A stretch of DNA of 7,566 nucleotides, taken from the NCBI GenBank assembly GCA_009779045.1, contig WREZ01000057.1:1-7566 (forward strand), in the 5' to 3' direction. Source of the DNA: Candidatus Bathycorpusculum sp. (GTDB lineage: Archaea > Thermoproteota > Bathyarchaeia > Bathyarchaeales > Bathycorpusculaceae). A model generated the notes under the pieces. That model was given only the letters and a program-made list of their open reading frames with translations, was not told where the DNA came from and ran no database searches. The translations under genes were made by a program, and so were the position numbers. Of the stretch, positions 1 to 5,557 are shown in pieces; positions within the stretch are counted from its first letter, which is position 1; every line of letters begins with the position of its first letter.

Positions 1-113
1 ATCGTTTTGCAAAGGCGTTAAGTAAAAAACAAAAAGATATACTCTCCGTTTTTATAGAAGCTAAAGACCTTGACAAAACACTAACCGACGAGCTGTCTAC
101 GCTAAAACCCTAA
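1..113 (+). CDS. C-terminal end of an unidentified protein (partial, 5' end outside window)
   Basis: An open frame enters from the left edge (first full codon at position 3) and ends with TAA at 111-113. It gives 36 residues that start RFAKALSKKQKDIL and end LSTLKP. The stretch is hydrophilic, rich in Lys, Asp and Leu, and looks like a helical tail. It has no stop in frame and a normal soluble-protein composition, so it is most likely the real end of a gene. The visible part is too short to name a family. A 7-bp hairpin lies 12 nt after the stop (125-131 with 142-148), but no clear T-run follows it, so a terminator there is uncertain. Confidence 0.6.
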   Translation, partial: RFAKALSKKQKDILSVFIEAKDLDKTLTDELSTLKP

Positions 114-134
114 GGAATTCAGGATGTATATGAT

Positions 135-283
135 AATTGTGATATACAGTGTCAGTAAAAATTAATGATACAGTTGTCGCACAAAAAGTAAATGTTTGCG
201 CACAAAAATCAATCGCGATGGAGCATAACAAGCAATATATAGTGAAATGCTGCGAACATTTTTCAGCCATGTATATTACAATT
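135..283. repeat. Long imperfect inverted repeat enclosing a second nested stem
   Basis: Positions 135-148 pair with 270-283 over 14 bp. Thirteen are Watson-Crick pairs and one is G-U (141 with 277). Inside, 190-200 pairs with 251-261 over 11 bp including two G-U pairs, and GCAT 223-226 can pair with ATGC 247-250. TGTATAT occurs at both 125-131 and 270-276, and either copy can pair with 142-148, so two mutually exclusive folds are possible. Whether this is transcribed is not known. It may be a structured RNA or a remnant of a small inverted-repeat element. Confidence 0.3.
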
Positions 284-340
284 TTGACCAGAATTCAGGA
301 TAAACTATACTTACTATATGTGGTGCTCTGAGAAATATCG

Positions 341-487
341 TAAAAGCAGACTGCGCAACAACCCTGATAAAGATCACCAAGGCCACAATATACAGCGGTG
401 TAGAAACAAACATGCCCTACGTGTAGTGTTTAATAAAATCTTTTTAGCGTTTTTGCGCAGTCTGAAAGTTCATGGTTTTATTTTGTT
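341..487 (+). ncRNA. Candidate small structured RNA (three-way junction)
   Basis: A perfect 12-bp stem (347-358 with 453-464) closes a 118-nt unit. Inside it, 369-374 can pair with 438-443 (6 bp), leading to two further hairpins: CACC 375-378 with GGTG 397-400, and 408-413 with 426-431 (6 bp, one G-U). Together these make a plausible three-way junction. A TATA-like ACTATATG lies at 313-320, about 25 nt before the start of the stem, and a T-rich tail lies at 475-487. The order of promoter, closed structure and T-rich end is what an independent small RNA would show. It matches no RNA family I recognise: the 5S-like size and shape lack the conserved 5S loop sequences. The fold is hand-derived. 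Confidence 0.25.
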
Positions 488-497
488 GTTAGTTGTT

Positions 498-887
498 CTA
501 TGAGGGTGTTATGTATATGATGAGTTGGTTTTCGTTGGCTGAGTATATTGTAACTTTTAGGTTAAAGGGGTTGTATGTTGTTCCTGTGATGGCTGCGTAG
601 ATTAGGGGTGTTTTTCCTTTTGTGGAGATTTGTAACTGTTTTCCTGGTAGGTATTTAAATTCATATGTGGTTCCTTTATGTGTGTAGTCTCGGGTTTGGT
701 TTAGTGCTATATTTAGTGTGTCACCGTTTTCAGAGGTGGATGGTTGTTGATTTGGTGGTCTGAGAAATATTGATCCTGCAAGGTAGAGGGATGAAAAAAC
801 TAGAATTAAAATTATGGCAATGGCCATTATTTTTGTGACATTGCGTTTTCTAATTAATGACCTAACTCCATGTGTTAAATGAACCAT
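498..887 (-). CDS. Small membrane-anchored protein with extracytoplasmic domain, unknown function
   Basis: From the ATG at 887 the protein has 129 residues. A short basic N-terminus (residues 1-18, containing RSLIRKRN) is followed by one hydrophobic segment at about 19-41. The remaining roughly 88 residues are polar and beta-rich, begin with a Pro/Ser/Asn linker (RPPNQQPS), and should lie outside the cell. An NQT N-glycosylation sequon sits near residue 63. An in-frame TTG at 896 would add three residues but has no ribosome-binding site. A TATA-like T/A run on this strand (RC of 919-934) fits a transcript starting about 10 nt before the ATG. The gene diverges from the large membrane protein to its right and shares the in-frame peptide THGV near the N-terminus with it. 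I do not recognise the family. Confidence 0.7.
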   Translation of the reverse strand: MVHLTHGVRSLIRKRNVTKIMAIAIILILVFSSLYLAGSIFLRPPNQQPSTSENGDTLNIALNQTRDYTHKGTTYEFKYLPGKQLQISTKGKTPLIYAAITGTTYNPFNLKVTIYSANENQLIIYITPS

Positions 888-918
888 ATTTTTCAACTTG
901 ATAATATGTGTAATGTTG

Positions 919-934
919 CTTAAAAATAAAAAAG
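919..934 (-). promoter_or_regulatory. TATA-like element for the small membrane protein
   Basis: On the - strand this reads as a T-rich run containing TTTTTTATTTTTAAG. It lies about 35-45 nt before the ATG at 887, which would allow a transcript start near 897-900 and a leader of about 10 nt. The call depends on A/T richness and position only. Confidence 0.3.
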
Positions 935-1076
935 TATTCCCTTGAACTGTATTTAGGTATAATATTGACGCTGGTCTTTCTTGTTGTAGTTGCGTTTTTA
1001 TTTTCTGGTATAAACTGTTTTCCTGTTTTCTTTTGTTGTTTGTGTTTGTTTTTTTGTGTTTTTTGGCTTAAGTTTG

Positions 1077-2480
1077 ATGTTGCATAACCTTATAAATGGG
1101 CAAGTTGTCTTTACACATGGAGTTATTGCTTTGGTTATTAAAGATGTCTTTGGCGTTATTTACGCTCCTCAGAAAACGTTTAAAAAGATTGCTAAGGATC
1201 CAAAATATTTAGCGGTTATAGTGATCATTGGGCTTTTTGTAGCTTTTCAAGCTAGTTATTACTATAGTTATTACTTAAAAGTAAGCTATGAGCAAACTAT
1301 GCCTCCTGTTGATCAGTTAGATGCTTTCACTGCACCCATTATCACTAATACTGTGATTGATACTTTATTTCCTCCACAAGTCGATAAACCCTGGAGTACT
1401 CCTCAGAAGGCATCTATATTAATAAATACTGATGACTTTATTAACCAAACTTATTATGGAAATAATAGTTTACAATTTATTCTAAATAATGCTAATAGTT
1501 TAACTGCAACTCTTGAACAGTTCGGTTACACCGCAAACTGTGAACCTGACAACGGTTTTACTGTCCTAACTATGAGCATTAAACAAGGTGCGTCAGATGC
1601 TGCTTTTCCAACAAAGGCTATAATAACACTATACACCGAAAATGGCACTTCAAACTATTTCACACTTGACATAACCTCCATGCTCACACACAACTATAAC
1701 GAATGGAATAACCTAACCATCCCCGTAGGAACATCAGAGTGGCAGAGCACAGGTGCTCCTAACTGGTCAGAAATAACTGGGTTGCAACTTGCACTAACAT
1801 ACCCAGAATCTTCAAACATAAACATTTTACTACAAGGTGTATTCTTCCGCGGCCAATACCTATCCCCTGTTAGCGCTTTAGGTGTTGGAGCATTCCTTGG
1901 TAATGTAATATTCGTAGTTATTCTGCAAATAGCATTCCAATGGCTTATCCTAGCCGCGATAACATACATATTTATAAAAAGTGCAAAAGCAAACAATGTC
2001 ATCTGGCGTCCCCTCTTCATCACAATAGGTTTCACCCTAATGGCCCTTGTTATGATAGCTGTATTTGCATTACTAACAACTACTATTGCATTACCAAACG
2101 TCTACTACCCCTATGATTTTCCACCTTATGGTTCAATAACATACCCTGACTTCATCATCAACGCAGCATCCCCAACATCACAAATAGCGTATGAATCCAT
2201 AGTTGCAACAACAACAACTTATACCACAATCACTACAGCACTTAACATACTCATATACGTCTTCCAAGTTGTACTTGTTACATTTGCCATAAAAGCCGTT
2301 TCCGGTATTTCATACGTAAAAAACACCATAACATTAGATGCCGAAAATCCTCAACAACAAGAAGTACCACAAACTCCAGTCTCAGAATTTTCATATGTAA
2401 AAAGTGTCCTAATTGCAATCGGCGCTGTAATTATTTCTACTATAATAATAGCGTTCCTACAAGCAATGGGTCTATTTTAG
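1077..2480 (+). CDS. Polytopic Yip1-like membrane protein with large extracytoplasmic insertion
   Basis: From the ATG at 1077 the protein has 467 residues. The N-terminus carries KDVFGVIYAPQKTFKKIAKDP just before the first membrane segment (about 45-66), a pattern I associate with archaeal Yip1-domain-like proteins. A polar domain of roughly 190 residues follows (about 70-260). It is rich in N-glycosylation sequons (NQT, NNS, NGT, NWS) and ends in a beta-sandwich-like WSEITGLQLALTYP...GVFFRG stretch resembling carbohydrate-binding folds. Four more membrane segments lie near 270-300, 313-338, 385-408 and 441-465, with a Gln/Pro-rich loop at about 423-437. Function is unknown. Start choice is uncertain: GTG 1056 adds 7 residues from low-complexity T/G DNA, while TTG 1131 fits a TATA box at 1089-1096. 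In-frame THGV shared with the divergent neighbour favours a start upstream of 1113. The coding strand changes from T/G-rich to C/A-rich along its length. Confidence 0.85.
   Translation: MLHNLINGQVVFTHGVIALVIKDVFGVIYAPQKTFKKIAKDPKYLAVIVIIGLFVAFQASYYYSYYLKVSYEQTMPPVDQLDAFTAPIITNTVIDTLFPPQVDKPWSTPQKASILINTDDFINQTYYGNNSLQFILNNANSLTATLEQFGYTANCEPDNGFTVLTMSIKQGASDAAFPTKAIITLYTENGTSNYFTLDITSMLTHNYNEWNNLTIPVGTSEWQSTGAPNWSEITGLQLALTYPESSNINILLQGVFFRGQYLSPVSALGVGAFLGNVIFVVILQIAFQWLILAAITYIFIKSAKANNVIWRPLFITIGFTLMALVMIAVFALLTTTIALPNVYYPYDFPPYGSITYPDFIINAASPTSQIAYESIVATTTTYTTITTALNILIYVFQVVLVTFAIKAVSGISYVKNTITLDAENPQQQEVPQTPVSEFSYVKSVLIAIGAVIISTIIIAFLQAMGLF
1089..1096 (+). promoter_or_regulatory. TATA-like box inside the predicted 5' end of the Yip1-like gene
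   Basis: TTATAAAT is a near-consensus archaeal TATA box. If used, transcription would begin near 1118-1120 and the first in-frame start would be TTG at 1131. A second TATA-like sequence (GGTATAAACTG, about 1008-1018) would serve the upstream starts at 1056 or 1077. The sequence alone does not settle which is used. Confidence 0.3.
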
Positions 2481-2642
2481 ATGCTATATGAAGCAGTGGC
2501 GAAAGCCAAACCTGTTTCCATTTTTTACATTCAACAACACGGCTTTTACTGTTTTTCTTATTTCTTAGACTGTTTAAGATTATTAGCAAGATTTATATTG
2601 TTTGAAAACTTTTTTCAAGTGAACTCTAAACATTTAGTTTAG
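2481..2642 (+). CDS. Possible small ORF directly following the Yip1-like gene
   Basis: An ATG immediately after the TAG of the previous gene opens a 53-codon frame ending in TAG at 2640-2642. The peptide begins MLYEAVAKAKPVSIF and is aromatic- and Cys-containing (FYCFSYFLDC). It has no ribosome-binding site of its own, and its frame crosses a hairpin and T-run that look like a terminator for the upstream gene. It could be translated by coupling to the upstream stop, but it may equally be chance. No family is recognised. Confidence 0.15.
   Translation: MLYEAVAKAKPVSIFYIQQHGFYCFSYFLDCLRLLARFILFENFFQVNSKHLV
2494..2527 (+). terminator. Possible terminator after the Yip1-like gene
   Basis: TGGC-GAAA-GCCA at 2497-2508 forms a short hairpin with a GNRA tetraloop. 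CAG 2494-2496 and CTG 2512-2514 can extend it across a 3-nt bulge. A run of six T follows at 2521-2526. It begins 14 nt after the stop codon. The stem is short, so the T-run may be the effective signal. Confidence 0.35.
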
Positions 2643-2652
2643 CCGATAATAC

Positions 2653-2658
2653 AGGTGA
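2653..2658 (+). promoter_or_regulatory. Shine-Dalgarno site deciding the OB-fold gene start
   Basis: AGGTGA matches the region complementary to the archaeal 16S 3' end. It lies 6 nt before TTG 2665 and 12 nt before ATG 2671, so spacing favours the TTG. The two options differ by only two residues (MS). Confidence 0.45.
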
Positions 2659-2664
2659 AAATAG

Positions 2665-2961
2665 TTGAGTATGGAAATAAAAGATCTTCGCGATGGCGCT
2701 AAACGCGTTAATGTTGAAGCAAAAGTTGTAGAAAAAGGCGATGTACGGGAAGTAAAATCAAAATTTGGTGATGCAACATACCGTATAGTTGATGCCGTTG
2801 TTGCCGATGAAACAGGTAGTATAAAATTGACCCTGTGGAATGAGCAAATCGAACAAGTTAACGTTGGCGATAACATCAAAATTGAAAATGGCTACGTTAC
2901 AAGTTTTAAAGGCGAAACCCAACTTAATGTTGGTAAATTTGGCAAGTTAACAGTTGGATAA
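2665..2961 (+). CDS. Single OB-fold ssDNA-binding protein, SOSS-B/hSSB1-like
   Basis: The 98-residue product is a single OB fold with almost no extension. It follows the SOSS-B/hSSB1 pattern closely: IKDLRDGAKRVNVEAKVVEKG (strand 1 region, about residues 5-25), VVADETGSIKLTLWNEQI (about 45-62, matching human VADKTGSINISVWDD) and GDNIKIENGYVTSFKGETQLNVGKFG (about 68-93, matching the GDIIRLTKGYASVFKG segment). Such proteins bind single-stranded DNA or RNA in replication, repair or transcription. The long acidic C-terminal tail of bacterial SSB is absent. It stands alone, followed by a strong T-run terminator. Family assignment is confident, but the cellular role (main SSB or accessory) cannot be read from the sequence. 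Confidence 0.9.
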   Translation: MSMEIKDLRDGAKRVNVEAKVVEKGDVREVKSKFGDATYRIVDAVVADETGSIKLTLWNEQIEQVNVGDNIKIENGYVTSFKGETQLNVGKFGKLTVG

Positions 2962-2970
2962 GCTGTTACA

Positions 2971-2999
2971 CATTTTTGATTTTTTATTTTAATTTTTTA
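2971..2999 (+). terminator. T-run terminator after the OB-fold gene
   Basis: Four T-runs of 5, 6, 4 and 6 bases (2973-2977, 2980-2985, 2987-2990, 2993-2998) begin 12 nt after the stop codon. This is the usual form of intrinsic termination in archaea, with no hairpin required. Confidence 0.65.
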
Positions 3000-3053
3000 C
3001 TATAAAGCTACAGTTTTTGTTGTTTGTTTATGTGGTGTTAATGTAAGAAAGGT

Positions 3054-3068
3054 AGAAAATAAAAAATT
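3054..3068 (-). terminator. T-run terminator for the DUF996 gene
   Basis: On the - strand the sequence has T-runs of 6 and 4 (complement of 3061-3066 and 3056-3059), starting about 14 nt after the stop codon at 3082. With the + strand T-runs at 2971-2999 it gives each of the two convergent genes its own terminator. Confidence 0.55.
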
Positions 3069-3081
3069 GGGTTTTTGTTTG

Positions 3082-3807
3082 TTAGATTTGTTTTCCGCAT
3101 TGGGTGCAGAAGGTGGTTCCGGGTGCAACTGGGGCGCCGCAGTGTGGGCAATATTTTGCTTCCATTGTTGTTGTTTGTGTAGTTGATGGTTGTTGTGTGT
3201 AGTTGTTTTGTGTTGTTGTTGTGGTGGTGAATTGTTTTGTTTTTATGGTGCAGAAGGCGGTGGCTGCGATTATGAATGATATGTATATTAGGACTAGTCC
3301 TGTGAAGAATGCTATGGTTAGTATTGCGCCTATGATCATCATTGTTCCTGCTGCGTTGAATAGGCGTTCGCCGGAGCGTTTTGCTATGTCTTGGAATGCT
3401 TTTTTGAAGTATATGGCCATTAGTAAGTTGAATATGAATACTATTGCTAGGAATGGTAGGAAGTATGGGTTGTTGAAAACGTGGTATTGCATGTCAAATA
3501 TGCCTGTGCTTTGGTTGAATAGTTGGCCTATGTTGAGAATGCGGCTTATGATGTCTGTGACGGAAATGTCTGTGATGTAGCTGATAAATTCGTTGATGCC
3601 TATGATGCTTAGGCCTATTGCGCCAAAAATTGTGCCTGTGAATGCGTTTCGGTAGATGTTGCCGTCTCTGTAGTGTTCTGCGATGCCTCTTATGCCGCTG
3701 AACATGAGGATGATGCCTATGATGCCGATGATTGGAATGAAACTTAAACAGAGTAATATAGAACCGATTGCAGCTAAAACTTTACTTGTTATTAAAGTAT
3801 CGCTCAT
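3082..3807 (-). CDS. DUF996 membrane protein with C-terminal zinc ribbon
   Basis: From the ATG at 3807 the product has 241 residues. The N-terminal part matches the archaeal DUF996 pattern: MSDTLITSKVLAAIGSILL, a first hydrophobic pair at about 8-40, then IRGIAEHYRDGNIYRNAF and further membrane segments at about 55-75, 115-135 and 152-185. A Thr/Gln-rich linker (about 193-214) leads to a cytosolic-type zinc ribbon, YCPHCGAPVAPGTTFCTQCG, with ligands C220, C223, C234 and C237. Function of the family is unknown. An upstream ATG at 3834 is less likely: the TATA-like TTTTTAT (RC of 3841-3847) predicts a transcript start near 3818, and AGGT (RC of 3815-3818) is correctly spaced for 3807. It is a single gene, convergent with the OB-fold gene. 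Confidence 0.85.
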   Translation of the reverse strand: MSDTLITSKVLAAIGSILLCLSFIPIIGIIGIILMFSGIRGIAEHYRDGNIYRNAFTGTIFGAIGLSIIGINEFISYITDISVTDIISRILNIGQLFNQSTGIFDMQYHVFNNPYFLPFLAIVFIFNLLMAIYFKKAFQDIAKRSGERLFNAAGTMMIIGAILTIAFFTGLVLIYISFIIAATAFCTIKTKQFTTTTTTQNNYTQQPSTTQTTTMEAKYCPHCGAPVAPGTTFCTQCGKQI

Positions 3808-3840
3808 TAGACTTACCTGTAAAAAAGCGCTCATACTAGC

Positions 3841-3848
3841 ATAAAAAC
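3841..3848 (-). promoter_or_regulatory. TATA-like box for the DUF996 gene
   Basis: On the - strand it reads GTTTTTAT. It predicts initiation near 3818-3820, which leaves a leader of about 11 nt containing AGGTAAG before the ATG at 3807. Confidence 0.4.
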
Positions 3849-4170
3849 TTTACATTAAAATCAGCCTTAGCTTGGTTAAGCTGTAATTATCAGTTTAGTT
3901 TAAGGGGGGTGTTTGTTGTGTTTTTGTTTTTATTTTTAGTGTTTTATGTCTGTGTTTTTGTGGTTTTTTGTTTTGTGGTTTTTTTGGTTTTTGTTTTTCT
4001 TTGTTGTTGTTTTTGGTATTGTTTGTTTAATTCTTTTGTGTGTTGTTTTTGATTGTTTTTTTATTTTTTGTATTTTGGTGTATGTGGTATGTGTTTATTA
4101 AGGTTAATTGTAATGTGACGTTGAAAATGGTGCGTGAATCTGTGGGGCTACTACCAGAAATAGAATGCTG
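3849..4170. other. Intergenic region, largely a G/T-only tract
   Basis: No credible gene lies here. Positions 3901-4080 contain 123 T, 43 G, 11 A and only 3 C by hand count, so 92% of bases are T or G on the + strand. A run of six G sits at 3904-3909. A 64-codon open frame (4040-4234) passes through the tract, but its Phe/Val/Trp/Cys-heavy start reflects the base composition and it is not called. The right part (4090-4170) has ordinary composition. Confidence 0.6.
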
Positions 4171-4179
4171 TTTTTATAT
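4171..4179 (+). promoter_or_regulatory. TATA-like box for the HMGL-family gene
   Basis: TTTTTATAT would start transcription near 4200 and give a leader of about 35 nt. A second candidate, TCTATATT at 4211-4218, is slightly too close to the ATG at 4235 for a leaderless start. No Shine-Dalgarno sequence precedes the ATG. Confidence 0.3.
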
Positions 4180-4234
4180 GGGAACTAGTAATTTAACATT
4201 GGACTTACGCTCTATATTGTTGGGCTGTGTTTAG

Positions 4235-5557
4235 ATGAGAAAGACTATATTTAAAAAGCTTGAAGCGCAGGGGTTAATTGCTAATTATAATAGGCTACGT
4301 AAGAATCTTCCGCCTAAACTTCCTGAGCGTGTATTTATTTGGGACGAAACTTTTCGTGAAGGAATTAAGGCGCCAACGGTTTACTTAACTTATGTAGAGC
4401 AAGTAAAGCTTGCAAAGTTAATGGATGAATCCGGTGTAGCTATAATTAATGTTGGTTTTCCTGCTCTTTCTGAGGAAATAAAGCGTACTGTTAGTAGAAT
4501 AGTTAATGAAAGCTTTGAGCATGCAAAACTTACTGCTTCTGCTGAGCCAACTAAACAAAGCATGGATGCCTGTTTAGAATGCGGTATAAAAGAAATTACT
4601 CTTGAAGCACCTATTAACGGGTTAAACTTGCAATACCGACATAAAATAACAAAAAAGCAAGCGCTACAAAAAATAACAGAGTCTATAACGTACTGTAAAG
4701 ACCGTGGTGCAAATGTAAACTTTATGCTCATGGACGGTACAAGAACCGCTATAGAGGATATACTGCAAGTATTTCAACAAGCTGCTGACGTTGGTGCAAT
4801 TCGCCTTGGACTTGCTGACTCTGTTGGTTTTATAAGACCCTTATCTATGAAATACCTAATGTCTCACATACGCGACGGCTTACCTGATGCCATAAAAAAG
4901 AAAATTCCCATATCTATCCACTGTCACAACGACTTTGGACTAGCAACCGCAAATGCCCTATCCGCTATGGAAGAAGGCGCCTCATACATTCACACGTGCA
5001 TCGCCGGATTTGGCGAACGCGCAGGCATAACACCCTTCGAAGAAGTTGTAACATGCACAGAATTACTCTACAACATAGACACAGGCATTGACCTAGGCAA
5101 AATCTCAAGAATCTCCCAATCAGCAGAAAAAGCATTTGCCCTACCTATACAATTCCACAAACCTGTAATCGGCGAAAACATTTTTGCCCACGAAGTTGAA
5201 GAAGACGTCGAAGAAATGATGGCCCACCCCCTAGTCTTTGAACCCTTCCCTCCCGAAATTGTTGGACGCGAAACCACCGTGTTCATAGGCAGAAACACAG
5301 GCCAAAACCTAATCCAAGAAATGCTAGAAAAAGCCGGAATCCGCGCATCCCCAAGACAAATGGACGAACTCTTCAGACGCATAAAAGGCCCCCACGAAGG
5401 ACTAGACAAAGGCGAAGCCCAAATGACCTACTACCAAGTGAAAAAACTAATGAAGGATCTTCAAAAAGGCTACACCATGGACGAATTCTGGCGACTCGTA
5501 GAACAAGTAACACGCCAAAAACCAAAAATGTACTCCGACAAAAAAGCCACACCCTAA
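4235..5557 (+). CDS. HMGL-family (DRE-TIM) Claisen-type enzyme, homocitrate synthase-like
   Basis: The 440-residue product is an alpha/beta-barrel enzyme of the HMGL/isopropylmalate synthase family, which makes or breaks C-C bonds between acyl-CoAs and oxo-acids using a divalent metal. The first strand motif is WDETFREG (36-43), the metal-binding HxH is in HCHNDFG (H229, H231), and the closing motif is GFGERAGITP (258-267). REG plus GERxGI is the homocitrate synthase combination (R and E catalytic/metal ligands). Isopropylmalate synthases usually have RDGEQ and GERxGN. The GEQ after the Arg is absent (IK instead), so the substrate is not certain. Residues about 330-440 form a C-terminal region with a lid-like character and no LeuA regulatory domain. 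An in-frame stop directly before the ATG fixes the start. It overlaps the next gene tail to tail by 4 nt. Confidence 0.85.
   Translation: MRKTIFKKLEAQGLIANYNRLRKNLPPKLPERVFIWDETFREGIKAPTVYLTYVEQVKLAKLMDESGVAIINVGFPALSEEIKRTVSRIVNESFEHAKLTASAEPTKQSMDACLECGIKEITLEAPINGLNLQYRHKITKKQALQKITESITYCKDRGANVNFMLMDGTRTAIEDILQVFQQAADVGAIRLGLADSVGFIRPLSMKYLMSHIRDGLPDAIKKKIPISIHCHNDFGLATANALSAMEEGASYIHTCIAGFGERAGITPFEEVVTCTELLYNIDTGIDLGKISRISQSAEKAFALPIQFHKPVIGENIFAHEVEEDVEEMMAHPLVFEPFPPEIVGRETTVFIGRNTGQNLIQEMLEKAGIRASPRQMDELFRRIKGPHEGLDKGEAQMTYYQVKKLMKDLQKGYTMDEFWRLVEQVTRQKPKMYSDKKATP

Larger units (their letters stand above)
114..497. other. Convergent intergenic region with nested inverted repeats, no convincing gene
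   Basis: This 384-nt gap lies between two gene ends that face each other. Two short open frames (149-331 and 318-503) have no recognisable domain, no start signal and atypical composition, so they are not called. The region instead holds a 14-bp helix (135-148 with 270-283), an inner 11-bp helix (190-200 with 251-261), a perfect 12-bp inverted repeat (347-358 with 453-464), an 11-nt direct repeat GAATTCAGGAT at 115-125 and 291-301, and a 10-nt direct repeat CGCACAAAAA at 178-187 and 199-208. This is more structure than would be expected from plain spacer DNA. Confidence 0.5.
863..1125. repeat. 13-bp inverted repeat flanking the divergent promoter region
   Basis: TAACTCCATGTGT at 863-875 is the exact reverse complement of 1113-1125. 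The arms sit in the 5' coding parts of the two divergent membrane-protein genes, and both encode THGV in the same frame (ACA CAT GGA GTT). Weaker similarity continues for roughly another 12-15 nt. It could be an inverted duplication of a gene start or a pair of regulatory sites. Confidence 0.45.

Noticed and set aside
347..464. 5S rRNA, suggested by the 118-nt length and three-way junction
   Set aside because: The conserved 5S loop sequences are absent and the arm lengths do not fit.
114..497. Insertion sequence or transposase remnant
   Set aside because: No transposase-like peptide in any frame and no target-site duplication with terminal repeats that bracket the region. The 11-nt direct repeat alone is not enough.
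149..503. Two overlapping open frames (149-331 with GTG start and 318-503) in the convergent intergenic region
   Set aside because: They have no start signal, no domain, odd residue makeup, and they overlap strong inverted repeats that explain the sequence better.
331..770. CTGAGAAATAT shared by 328-338 and the small membrane protein gene near 760
   Set aside because: It is a single 11-nt match with no extension into the flanks, in A/T-rich DNA, and is likely chance.
1694..2035. Opposite-strand frames inside the Yip1-like, OB-fold and HMGL genes
   Set aside because: They are shadows of well-supported genes, with no signals of their own.
4040..4234. 64-codon open frame ending directly before the HMGL gene
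   Set aside because: It lies partly in the T/G tract, which yields long Phe/Val/Cys/Trp frames by composition. No ribosome-binding site or family similarity is visible.
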